NCBI GenBank assembly: GCA_023405565.1
Contig: JAEXXW010000003.1
Span: 1-7,845 of the forward strand
DNA: 7,845 nt
Direction of reading: 5' to 3'
Source: Pseudomonadota bacterium
GTDB lineage: Bacteria > Pseudomonadota > Alphaproteobacteria > Rhizobiales > Xanthobacteraceae
Made by a program: the position numbers and the translations under genes. Below the pieces are notes generated by a model that did not search any database, was not told where the DNA came from, and saw nothing but the letters and a program-made list of their open reading frames with translations. This document shows, piece by piece, positions 1 through 6,304 of the stretch (positions are counted from its first letter, which is position 1; each line of letters opens with the position of its first letter).

Positions 1-1
1 G

Positions 2-1069
2 GACATGAAGGGGCGCTATTTCCTGATGCCGATGCTGGACGGCTGGACGAACGTCTTTCAGGTGCCGGGTAAACGGACCACAGGCACGGGTGCGCAGACA
101 TATGCGATCACCGGACCGGGATGGAAAGGCACCCTGCCTGCCGGCGTGAAGGAATACAAATCCCCGACCAACATCGTCTGGCTACTTGGCCGCATCTATT
201 GCACAGGCACGCCGGAAGACTATGCCGCGGTGCATAAGCTGCAGGACGAGTGCAAGCTCGTCCCGCTCAGCTCATACGGCAAGCCGTACACGCCGCCGGC
301 AGGCAAGGTTGATCCGTCCATCGACATGAAGATGTCTGTCCGCGATCAGGTCAATCGCATGGACGCCGTCTCATACTTCACGCTGCTCTGCGAGCTGATG
401 AAGAGCAACCCGCCGGCAGCTGCTGACGCTCCTCATATTGCCAGGTTCGCGCGGATCGGCATTGTGCCGGGACAATCCTTTGATGCGAGCAAGCTCAAGG
501 CGGATTTCGTGAAGCGCGTGCCGGAGGTTGGGTTCGACAGGACCATGCTCCAGTTCAAGATCAACAAGGCGATCAAGAACGAGAATGGTTGGGCCTTCAC
601 CACGAAAACCGGCATCTACGGCACAGACTATCTGATGCGGGCTCTTGTGACCGCCATCGGTCTCGGCGCCAACCGTCCGCAGGACGCGGTCTATCCGACC
701 TCGAGAGCGGATGCAGAGGGGCACAAATATAACGGCGCAAACAAGTATGTCATGCGCTTCCCCAAGGGCCAATTGCCGCCGGTCGAGGGCTTCTGGTCTG
801 TGACGATGTATGACAGCGCGTACTTTTTCGTGAGCAACCCGCTCAATCGATATTCGATCAGCCCGCGGCAGAATTTGAAAACGAATCCGGACGGATCGAC
901 GGATCTCTACATTCAGAAAGACTCGCCGGGCAAGGACAAGGAATCGAACTGGCTGCCTGCACCTCCCGGAGACTTCATCCTGATGCTGCGGATGTATTGG
1001 CCGAATGAGAAGAAGCCGTCGATCATCAACGGCACGTGGACGATACCCGCGGCCAAGAAAGTGTCCTGA
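2..1069 (+). CDS. DUF1254/DUF1214 domain protein, 5' end outside window
   Basis: This is the C-terminal part of a DUF1254/DUF1214 protein, a family of uncertain biochemical function that is usually exported. The reading frame is already open at base 2, and the first visible residues (DMKGRYFLMPMLDGWTNVF) match the middle of the DUF1254 domain. The ATG at 5 is therefore probably internal, and the true start with any signal peptide lies upstream. DUF1254 features continue through PGKRTTGTGA and GPGWKGTLP (counting from that ATG, about residues 20-45). The DUF1214 part covers about residues 235-345, with GFWSVTMYD near 262, NPLNRYSI, DGSTDLYIQ, NWLPAPPGDF near 315 and a closing MYWPN. The gene ends in TGA, 9 bp before a strong hairpin terminator, so it is the last gene of its transcript. 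Family assignment is firm. No reaction can be read from the sequence. Confidence 0.9.
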   Translation, partial: DMKGRYFLMPMLDGWTNVFQVPGKRTTGTGAQTYAITGPGWKGTLPAGVKEYKSPTNIVWLLGRIYCTGTPEDYAAVHKLQDECKLVPLSSYGKPYTPPAGKVDPSIDMKMSVRDQVNRMDAVSYFTLLCELMKSNPPAAADAPHIARFARIGIVPGQSFDASKLKADFVKRVPEVGFDRTMLQFKINKAIKNENGWAFTTKTGIYGTDYLMRALVTAIGLGANRPQDAVYPTSRADAEGHKYNGANKYVMRFPKGQLPPVEGFWSVTMYDSAYFFVSNPLNRYSISPRQNLKTNPDGSTDLYIQKDSPGKDKESNWLPAPPGDFILMLRMYWPNEKKPSIINGTWTIPAAKKVS

Positions 1070-1078
1070 GTGATCCGG

Positions 1079-1109
1079 CCCATGCCGGCCCCTTAGGGGC
1101 CGGCATGGG
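1079..1109 (+). terminator. Strong hairpin terminator after the DUF1254 gene
   Basis: A perfect 14-bp inverted repeat (1079-1092 with 1096-1109) encloses a 3-nt loop, TTA. The stem is very GC-rich. The bases after it are only moderately T-rich (TTCGACGTGATTTATATT), so the U-tract is weak. The position, 9 bp after the stop codon and before the next start on the same strand, supports an intrinsic terminator. Being nearly symmetrical, it could work on either strand. Confidence 0.75.
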
Positions 1110-1163
1110 TTCGACGTGATTTATATTCTCTCTCTAAATCCGAAGACGACATTGAGGATGCCT

Positions 1164-1520
1164 ATGCACAGAGCACTGATCATCGCAGCGATTCTTGGCC
1201 TCACATCGATACAATCGGTGCACGCGCAAACCGACCTCAGTGCCTATGCCGATGCCGACGGGTATCTGGACGTTCAGAAATTGACGTGCGCTCAACTGGC
1301 GGGAACGTGGCAGCAAGACGCGGACATGCTCACCACCTGGTACAGCGGCTGGTACAATGGTCTCGCTCACAAGCACATGCTGAACGTGGCGCGGGCAAAA
1401 GAGGCCGAGCACGAAGTCATCATGTACTGCAAGGCTCATCCCGACGAGTTGATCATCGAGGCGATTGCCGTGGTGTTCAAGGACATGCGGGCCAAGCTTG
1501 GAATCAAGATGAAACCATGA
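1164..1520 (+). CDS. Exported HdeA/HdeB-like acid-stress chaperone
   Basis: This is a small periplasmic protein of the HdeA/HdeB family, whose studied members unfold at low pH and keep other periplasmic proteins soluble. I chose the ATG at 1164 (118 aa) because GAGG at 1154-1157 lies 6 nt upstream. The in-frame ATGs at 1116 and 1158 have no such site, and the longer start would put a polar stretch before the signal peptide. The signal peptide is MHRALIIAAILGLTSIQSVHA, with cleavage likely before QTD. The mature part has the family pattern LTCAQL, then YSGWYNG, then MYCKAHP. Cys42 and Cys89 are the expected disulfide pair. A weak promoter may sit at 1110-1115 (TTCGAC) and 1133-1138 (TCTAAA). 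The gene appears to be a single transcription unit. The family is likely, but acid-protection activity is inferred from relatives. Confidence 0.82.
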   Translation: MHRALIIAAILGLTSIQSVHAQTDLSAYADADGYLDVQKLTCAQLAGTWQQDADMLTTWYSGWYNGLAHKHMLNVARAKEAEHEVIMYCKAHPDELIIEAIAVVFKDMRAKLGIKMKP

Positions 1521-1756
1521 ACGTTTCATTCAAGATTCGAATGTTGAGTGATTTTTAGTCTGCGGTGAGTTCTGCTGCGTCGAAGATTGAACCATAGGCC
1601 TGAGGCACCGCTCAGCCAAAGCAGCTTTGGTCGATCCGTGCTCGCCCGGAAATCAAACAACCGACTAGGGAGCATTTGCCGTTCAATCTTTCGAACGACA
1701 GCAAGCTCCAAGCCACTCGATCTCGTACCTCTCTCCAACTACGACGAAACAAGCTA

Positions 1757-1779
1757 AGAGTATGGGTTAGTGTATGGGT
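1757..1779. repeat. Two tandem AG(A/T)GTATGGGT units
   Basis: Two 11-bp units, at 1757-1767 and 1769-1779, match at 10 of 11 positions and recur every 12 bp. They lie about 50 bp from the tRNA-Ser-like fragment. Short spaced direct repeats beside a tRNA-derived core are typical of the arm-type binding sites of tyrosine integrases. No integrase gene is visible in the window, so this role is only suggested. Confidence 0.5.
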
Positions 1780-1828
1780 CATCAACATCGACATCCCGTC
1801 CAGAAAATAAGGGCATTTTCAGCGTGTT

Positions 1829-1843
1829 TGGCGGAGAGGGAGG
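1829..1843 (-). other. tRNA-Ser 3'-end fragment, possible att remnant
   Basis: The 15 bases TGGCGGAGAGGGAGG are, read on the minus strand, the 3' end of a typical alphaproteobacterial tRNA-Ser: T-stem edge, acceptor strand CCTCTCC, discriminator G and CCA. The rest of a tRNA is absent, because the match stops where the T-loop should follow. An isolated tRNA 3' end is what a past site-specific integration leaves at the far end of an element. The match to tRNA-Ser is from memory and not from a search. Confidence 0.5.
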
Positions 1844-1931
1844 TGCCGCCATTGCAGCGAACTCGTCCATTGCGCCGTTGCTCCTAACCCTCGTCGGATG
1901 CAGCATAATTGCCCTTTCTTTGGAGGCGCAC

Positions 1932-1946
1932 TGTGCAGACTGCACA
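1932..1946. repeat. Perfect dyad TGTGCAG-A-CTGCACA
   Basis: Seven-base arms are perfectly complementary around a single central A, which is the shape of a homodimer operator. No gene start lies close enough to give it a clear target. A palindrome of this size is not rare by chance in a window this long, so the role is unknown. Confidence 0.35.
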
Positions 1947-2061
1947 TGGCAGACTTCACCAGCACAAAAAGCCGCCAAAAACAGGGCATGTGTACCACTC
2001 GGTGGCTGCCAAGCCCTTGAAAACACAGATTTGTTTTGATTTCAACGCGTTAGAGCGCGGT

Positions 2062-2138
2062 TGGTAGCGAGGGAGGGACTCGAACCCCCGACACAAGGAT
2101 TATGATTCCTCTGCTCTAGCCAGCTGAGCTACCCCGCC
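2062..2138 (-). tRNA. tRNA-Met (CAU), elongator type
   Basis: The minus strand folds into a complete 77-nt cloverleaf. The acceptor stem GGCGGGG pairs with CCTCGCT (two G-U pairs). The D-arm stem is GCTC/GAGC. The anticodon stem GAGGA/TCCTT carries the loop ATCATAA with anticodon CAT. The T-arm is GGGGG-TTCGAGT-CCCTC, and discriminator A and CCA are encoded. It is not the initiator, because the anticodon stem lacks the three G-C pairs and position 1 pairs with position 72. A CAU anticodon could also mean the lysidine-modified tRNA-Ile, but the body resembles elongator Met tRNAs of this class. It is transcribed towards the gene-less stretch. No clear terminator follows. Confidence 0.95.
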
Positions 2139-2180
2139 GCCGAAACGGCATCAGGCCCGAAGGCCCGAAAGCGTGCCGGG

Positions 2181-2209
2181 ATATAAGGTTTGCACGCAAA
2201 ACCTGTCAA
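2181..2209 (-). promoter_or_regulatory. Sigma-70 promoter of tRNA-Met
   Basis: On the minus strand, a perfect -35 TTGACA (2204-2209) is separated by 17 bp (2187-2203) from a -10 TTATAT (2181-2186). Transcription would start near 2174, giving a leader of about 35 nt before the tRNA. The leader contains a tandem TTCGGGCC repeat (in 2154-2170). The match and position are good. Activity is inferred. Confidence 0.7.
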
Positions 2210-2259
2210 GCAAGGTTGAGCGATAAAGCGTTCTCTCCGCGCCCTATCAGCAAAAACCT

Positions 2260-2622
2260 CTATTTGGGCCGCATATTGGGGTCGCCGCCGGGGCTGCCGG
2301 GCGGGGGAATCACCGGCATATTGCCGCCGTTCGGCGCCGGCGCCCGGATGGCCGGATCGAGACCCATCGGCGGGCAGATTACGCCGTCCGTCCGGGACAG
2401 CTTGTCGCTAAGATATTCGTCCGTATCGGGAGCCCCTCCCTCGGTCTCCGGGACGTCCGCATGTGGCAGCCGGTCCCGGTCGGCACAGGTCCTTGGGATC
2501 AAGGGTGGCGCCTAAGGCTGCGCCGGCACGTCGGGTTCCTTCGGTTGCTGTGCAAGCGACGGCGCAATGGCGATCAGCGCACAGGCGAGCGCTGCCGGTA
2601 ACATGCGAGTTGCAAAGATCAT
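2260..2622 (-). pseudogene. Small exported proline-rich protein interrupted by one in-frame TAG
   Basis: The start is the ATG at 2622, with GGAG 6 nt upstream. It encodes a signal peptide (MIFATRMLPAALACALIAIA, then PSLA, cleavage before QQ). After 36 residues, at QPKEPDVPAQP, comes TAG (2512-2514). The same frame then continues open for 83 codons to TAG at 2260-2262. The continuation includes LSDKLSRTDGVICPP and the tail MPVIPPPGSPGGDPNMRPK. I recall this tail from small exported proteins of the Bradyrhizobium group whose function is not known. Changing the TAG to CAG would give a natural AQPQAPP linker and a 120-residue protein, so this looks like one C-to-T nonsense change. Alternatives are a sequencing error, or a restart at the TTG at 2502, which would give a product without a signal peptide. 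It lies 75 bp downstream of pmtA, probably in the same transcript. Confidence 0.7.
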
Positions 2623-2697
2623 CGTTCGCTCCCAGTCGAACGACAACCTCGCCTCGAAGGAATTGGTTCCGTGTATCGCCTTGCGGCAACGATGCCG

Positions 2698-3345
2698 TCA
2701 GGCGCTCTTGCCGAAGCGCATCATGGAGAAATGGCCGAGCGGCGGCATCGGCTTGCGATCGATCACACGCATGCGTGGATTGCGATCAACCCAGTCCTGC
2801 AAACGCGCCCATTCGAATTCGGGCCGCCAGCCAAGACGCCGCGCAATCGGCGCGAATTGCAGTTCGAAGGCGCGACGCATGCCACCTTCGGCGCTGATGT
2901 GGTTGACCAGAATGATCTCACCACCCGGCTTCAGCACACGCGCGAATTCATCCAGCGCCGCATCCGGGTCCGGCACGGCAGTAATGACATATTGCGCGAT
3001 CACAACATCGAACGAGTCATCCGGGAAACCGAGATGCGCGACATCCATCACCGACAAGGCTTCGACATTGTCGAGCTTGAACTCACGCACGCGCGCATGC
3101 GCCTTGCGCAGCATGGGTTCGGAAATATCGATTCCGACCAGCCGGTTCTGGCGAGAATAGTCAGGCAGCGAGATGCCGGTGCCAACGCCGACTTCAAGAA
3201 TTCGCCCGCCAATGCGTTCGGCCGCCGCGATGGAGGCTTTCCGTCCACGCTCAAAGACAGCGCCAAACACAATGTCATAGACCGGCGCCCAGCGGGCATA
3301 GGCCTTGGTGATTGTTGTTTTATCGAGCCCCCTCGCCGTCGACAT
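2698..3345 (-). CDS. pmtA: SAM-dependent phosphatidylethanolamine N-methyltransferase, PmtA-like
   Basis: This 215-residue class I methyltransferase resembles the Rhodobacter-type PmtA. That enzyme methylates phosphatidylethanolamine in three steps to phosphatidylcholine at the inner face of the cytoplasmic membrane, using S-adenosylmethionine. Visible features, in order, are the N-terminal YARWAPVYDIVFG (16-28), the SAM-binding motif I ILEVGVGTG (49-57), the acidic motif VGIDISEPML (70-79), FDVVIAQYV (112-120) and RVLKPGGEIILVNH (136-149). The RWAPVYD segment and the small size fit this type. Generic ubiE-like methyltransferases share the fold, so the substrate is inferred. The start lies 2 nt after the mnmA stop with only a weak ribosome-binding site, which points to translational coupling. 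A short hairpin (2684-2697, 5-bp stem) follows the stop but lacks a T-run. Confidence 0.8.
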   Translation of the reverse strand: MSTARGLDKTTITKAYARWAPVYDIVFGAVFERGRKASIAAAERIGGRILEVGVGTGISLPDYSRQNRLVGIDISEPMLRKAHARVREFKLDNVEALSVMDVAHLGFPDDSFDVVIAQYVITAVPDPDAALDEFARVLKPGGEIILVNHISAEGGMRRAFELQFAPIARRLGWRPEFEWARLQDWVDRNPRMRVIDRKPMPPLGHFSMMRFGKSA

Positions 3346-3347
3346 GT

Positions 3348-4541
3348 TCAGCCTGCCGGCGGTGTCGAGGCGATGGCCGGCATCGCCACACCAGAACGCG
3401 TGGTCATCGCCACCGCACTCCGGATGAAGCCACCGCCGAGCACACGCGCCTGCCCATCCGGCGCATCGTAGAAGACGCAGGCCTGTCCCGGCGCGACACC
3501 ATCCTCGCCATCGACAAGTTCGATCTCGCAGCCATCGCGGCCGAGCGAAAGCCAGGCCGGCTGCGGTGCGCGCGTGGAGCGCACCTTCACGAAGACTTCG
3601 CGGCGGCCGGCATCAAGGGCCTCTTCCAGCGTGCCATCACCGATCCAGTTCACATCGCGCAGGCCGATGCGGCGGGTCCGCAAGGCATCACGCGGACCGA
3701 CGACAACACGGCGCGTATGGGAATCCAGCCGCACGACATAAAGCGGTGTGCCGGTGGCAACGCCAAGCCCCTTCCGCTGACCGATGGTGAAATGGATGAT
3801 GCCGTTGTGCCGACCGAGCACCTTGCCGTCGAGATCGACAATCTCGCCGGGATCGGCCGCGGTCGGCCTCAGCTTCTCGATAATGTCGGTGTAACGGCCC
3901 TGCGGCACGAAGCAGATATCCTGGCTGTCATCCTTGTCGGCGACCGCGAGCCCGAAGCGCCGCGCCGCCTGCCGCGTCTCGGCCTTGGTGAGATCGCCGA
4001 GCGGGAAACGCAAGATATCGAGCTGCTCGCGCGTGGTGGCGAACAGAAAATAGCTCTGGTCCCGCTCTTCCTCGCGGGCACGATACAGACCGCGCCCACC
4101 ACCGGGCAGCGCACGCGACGCTATATAATGTCCAGTCGCCATCACCTGCGCGCCGAGATCCTTGGCGGTATCGAGCAGGTCGCGGAACTTGATCGACTGA
4201 TTGCAGGAGATGCAGGGCACCGGTGTCTCGCCAGCGACATAGCTCTCGGCGAAGCGATCGATCACCTCTTCCTTGAAGCGGCTTTCATAGTCGAGCACGT
4301 AATGGGGGATGCCGAGCGTGCCAGCCACCTGGCGCGCATCGTGGATATCCCGGCCGGCGCAACAGGCGCCCTTGCGGTGCGTCGCCTCGCCATGATCGTA
4401 AAGCTGCAACGTGACGCCTACGACGTCATAGCCCTCCGCCGCCAGCAAAGCCGCGGTGACGGACGAATCCACGCCGCCCGACATCGCCACCACGACGCGG
4501 GTATCCTGCGGACGGCTATCCAGTCCCAGTGAGTTCATCAT
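3348..4541 (-). CDS. mnmA: tRNA-specific 2-thiouridylase MnmA (TrmU)
   Basis: MnmA puts sulfur on C2 of the wobble uridine (U34) in the tRNAs for Lys, Glu and Gln, using ATP and sulfur delivered from a cysteine desulfurase relay in the cytoplasm. The 397-residue length is normal. The PP-loop for ATP is AMSGGVDSS (19-27). The catalytic nucleophile is expected to be Cys113 in [10 protein letters not shown], and the persulfide cysteine Cys210 in [17 protein letters not shown] (135-140), RDQSYFLF (160-167), [10 protein letters not shown] (251-260) and the C-terminal barrel ending [11 protein letters not shown] are also present. About 20 further residues of low similarity close the protein. Two ATGs are adjacent (4541 and 4538), and neither has a clear ribosome-binding site. 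It is the first gene of the mnmA-pmtA unit and diverges from fliK. Confidence 0.97.
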   Translation of the reverse strand: MMNSLGLDSRPQDTRVVVAMSGGVDSSVTAALLAAEGYDVVGVTLQLYDHGEATHRKGACCAGRDIHDARQVAGTLGIPHYVLDYESRFKEEVIDRFAESYVAGETPVPCISCNQSIKFRDLLDTAKDLGAQVMATGHYIASRALPGGGRGLYRAREEERDQSYFLFATTREQLDILRFPLGDLTKAETRQAARRFGLAVADKDDSQDICFVPQGRYTDIIEKLRPTAADPGEIVDLDGKVLGRHNGIIHFTIGQRKGLGVATGTPLYVVRLDSHTRRVVVGPRDALRTRRIGLRDVNWIGDGTLEEALDAGRREVFVKVRSTRAPQPAWLSLGRDGCEIELVDGEDGVAPGQACVFYDAPDGQARVLGGGFIRSAVAMTTRSGVAMPAIASTPPAG

Positions 4542-4819
4542 GAAGGTTGCGGCCGCTGCCGCACTCCTTGGAATTGTTCGTTATTGCCGCCGATCTTCTC
4601 TGGTGGTTCTACCGTCGCGACGGGGCGTAAGGCAATCGCCACACATATAAGTATGCCAACTGGGAATTTCTTGCCGGGCGAGCGAAAAGCCTTGCCGGTC
4701 CTCGCCCAGAAGCCTGCTTTCAGATCATTGATTTTATTGATCTTTTTCGGCGCGTCGGCTGGCGCATGGCTTGCAACGCCCCCTTTTGAACGATTCAGAC
4801 ATTCCGGAGGCCCAAAAGC
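4542..4819. other. Divergent intergenic region between mnmA and fliK
   Basis: About 280 bp separate the two divergent units. On the right side is the sigma-54 promoter for fliK. Nearby is an AT-rich dyad, AGATCA...TGATCT (about 4725-4743), where an activator could bind. On the left is a perfect 12-bp palindrome CCGTCGCGACGG (4612-4623). It overlaps the spacer of a weak minus-strand promoter candidate (TTGCCT, 18 bp, TAGAAC) that might serve mnmA. Small open frames here look spurious. Confidence 0.5.
4760..4775 (+). promoter_or_regulatory. Sigma-54 (RpoN) promoter for fliK-flgD
   Basis: TGGCGCA, then 4 nt, then TTGCA reproduces the sigma-54 consensus TGGCACG-N4-TTGCW. The invariant GG (4761-4762) and GC (4773-4774) are exactly 10 nt apart. 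Transcription would begin near 4786, about 34 nt before the fliK start, with the GGAGG ribosome-binding site inside that leader. Late flagellar hook genes in alphaproteobacteria such as Caulobacter are sigma-54 dependent through the activator FlbD. No FlbD site could be identified with certainty. Confidence 0.72.
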
Positions 4820-6286
4820 GTGACCAGCGTTGCATCAGAAGCAGTTGCCCTGCTGAACCGCCCTACTCCGTCATCCCGCGCCGCTGCGCCGAAATCCGGC
4901 CAGGAGGACGGTGGGTTCGCCGCCTTGATGGACAGTCAGACAGACCGGCGCGACGATCCCAAGCCCGCCCGCGCCGAACGGAACCAGCCGCGTCGGGTGG
5001 AACGCGAGGCTCCTTCAGACAAAGCGGCGGCGCAAGAGCCCGCAGCCAAGACCGACGCACCGGCACCCGCCGACAAGAATGAGTCCGCGGCGCAGACGGC
5101 GACGGACAAGCTCGAAGCCGGAGCCGGCGAAGTGGCAAAGCCCGCTGGTGAGACGGCGCCGTCCGCCGATGAAACCGATGCCGAAGGCACCGACATTATA
5201 TCCGGCATCGTTCCCGCCATTGCCGTCGATCCCACGATTGCAACACCCGCCCTTCCGGTTGTGGCAGCACCGGTTGCTGTCGCAGAAGCTGAAACCCCAG
5301 CGGCTCCGGTGGAAGCGCCCCCCATTCCGACCACTCCCCCGGCGGTCACCGCCCCCGGTCTCGCGGCCCCGGCCATCGCGACACCAGCCGTGACAGCGCC
5401 CGGTGAGCAGCCACCCGCCGATACAACCGGGCAGACAGCGCCTGCTGAAGTTGCCGCCACCCCCGATACGCCTGTTGTTGCTGCCGGTCAGAGCCAGGAA
5501 ACGGCGGCGACGCCTGCTCCCCAGGTCACAGACCCGACGAAGGCCAAGCCGGTGTCGCAGAATGCATCAGCCCCCGATACGGCGACGGATAACGAAACAG
5601 ATATCAAGGCTGTCGCGGCGGAAAACACGGAAGACGCGACTCCAAAAAACACCCATCCGACAGCGCAGCATCAAACAAACGCTGCGACTCAAGCCCAGAC
5701 CGACAAGCCTGTCGCGAAGCCTGAACATAGCGTCAAGGCGGACGATCTGTTGCCGGCGCCCAAATTGACAACGGATCATCCCATCCACCTCGTGCCGCAG
5801 ATGGCTGCGCATGGCGTCGCCAGCACCACCGCAACGCCGCAAGCCTCGCCCGTCAGCACCAGTCAGGCCGTACCGCTTAATGCGATTGCCGTCGAAATCG
5901 CAGGACAAGCCAAGGCCGGAAACTCACGCTTCGAAATCCGTCTCGATCCGCCGGAGCTGGGTCGCATCGACGTGCGTCTCGACGTCGACAAGGATGGCAA
6001 TGTCACGTCCCGCCTCGTGATCGAACGCGCTGACACCTACGATCTGCTCCGCCGCGATCAATCCACGCTGGAACGCGCGCTACAGCAGGCCGGCCTCAAG
6101 ACATCGGACAATGCTCTCGAATTCTCACTGCGCGATCAGGGCTTCGCCCAGCAGCAGCGACAGGATGACGAAACACCACGCGGTATCCGAACCCTCGTTG
6201 CGGAAAGCGATGTCATGCCGAGCGAAGCCGCCAATGGCTATGCCCGCCTGCTCGGCGGCCGCAGCGGCGTCGATATTCGCGTCTAA
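4820..6286 (+). CDS. fliK: Flagellar hook-length control protein FliK
   Basis: FliK is a secreted molecular ruler. It measures hook length and switches the flagellar export gate from hook-type to filament-type substrates. The start is GTG at 4820, supported by GGAGG at 4806-4810 with 9-nt spacing. Of the 488 residues, roughly 1-340 are low-complexity and rich in Ala, Pro and Thr, with the motif VTAPG repeated. I see no Cys or Trp in the protein. This is the extended, poorly conserved ruler part. The conserved C-terminal Flg_hook domain spans about 358-445, with FEIRLDPPELGRIDVRLDVD (around 371-390), a YDLLRRDQSTLERALQQAG helix and EFSLRDQ near 434. A short tail ends in GVDIRV. flgD follows after 18 bp, so the two form one operon. 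Identity is firm from the C-terminal domain and the neighbour. Confidence 0.94.
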   Translation: MTSVASEAVALLNRPTPSSRAAAPKSGQEDGGFAALMDSQTDRRDDPKPARAERNQPRRVEREAPSDKAAAQEPAAKTDAPAPADKNESAAQTATDKLEAGAGEVAKPAGETAPSADETDAEGTDIISGIVPAIAVDPTIATPALPVVAAPVAVAEAETPAAPVEAPPIPTTPPAVTAPGLAAPAIATPAVTAPGEQPPADTTGQTAPAEVAATPDTPVVAAGQSQETAATPAPQVTDPTKAKPVSQNASAPDTATDNETDIKAVAAENTEDATPKNTHPTAQHQTNAATQAQTDKPVAKPEHSVKADDLLPAPKLTTDHPIHLVPQMAAHGVASTTATPQASPVSTSQAVPLNAIAVEIAGQAKAGNSRFEIRLDPPELGRIDVRLDVDKDGNVTSRLVIERADTYDLLRRDQSTLERALQQAGLKTSDNALEFSLRDQGFAQQQRQDDETPRGIRTLVAESDVMPSEAANGYARLLGGRSGVDIRV

Positions 6287-6304
6287 CACAAAAGGACAAC
6301 AACA

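Larger units (their letters stand above)
1521..2061. other. Gene-less stretch of accessory character between the hdeA-like gene and tRNA-Met
   Basis: About 540 bp hold no convincing gene. The open frames here (for example 1770-2039 on plus, 1754-2026 and 1526-1738 on minus) show no recognisable domain, no good ribosome-binding site and no protein-like pattern. By eye the stretch is less GC-rich than the flanking genes. It contains a tandem 12-bp-period repeat (1757-1779), a tRNA-Ser 3'-end fragment (1829-1843), a palindrome at 1616-1630 (7-bp arms around one base) and another at 1932-1946. I read it as a decayed integration region, which is an inference. Confidence 0.6.

Noticed and set aside
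1527..1556. Terminator after the hdeA-like gene (CATTC...GAATG then TTTTT)
   Set aside because: The stem is only 5 bp with a 7-nt loop, and the T-run begins 8 nt after the stem. Too weak to call.
1770..2039. 89-codon plus-strand frame containing VFGGEGGAAI
   Set aside because: The GGEGG part is the translated tRNA-Ser 3'-end fragment, and the rest has no domain or ribosome-binding site. It is unlikely to be a gene.
2512..2514. Programmed recoding (amber suppression or pyrrolysine) at the TAG
   Set aside because: No recoding structure or suppressor gene is visible, and pyrrolysine use is not known in this group. A nonsense mutation is simpler.
3312..4532. 406-codon open frame on the plus strand opposite mnmA
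   Set aside because: It is an antisense shadow of a well-conserved mnmA gene in GC-rich DNA. Its product shows no domain pattern and it has no ribosome-binding site.
2062..4541. Functional pairing of tRNA-Met with the tRNA-modifying enzyme MnmA
   Set aside because: MnmA acts on Lys, Glu and Gln tRNAs, not Met, and the tRNA has its own promoter. The closeness is probably chance.
4612..4623. 12-bp palindrome CCGTCGCGACGG as a defined operator
   Set aside because: About two 12-bp palindromes are expected by chance in a window of this length, and no matching known operator comes to mind.
4936..5460. 174-codon minus-strand frame made mostly of Ala, Gly, Ser and Val
   Set aside because: It mirrors the Ala/Pro-rich coding repeats of fliK on the other strand. 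The low-complexity product is explained by that composition.
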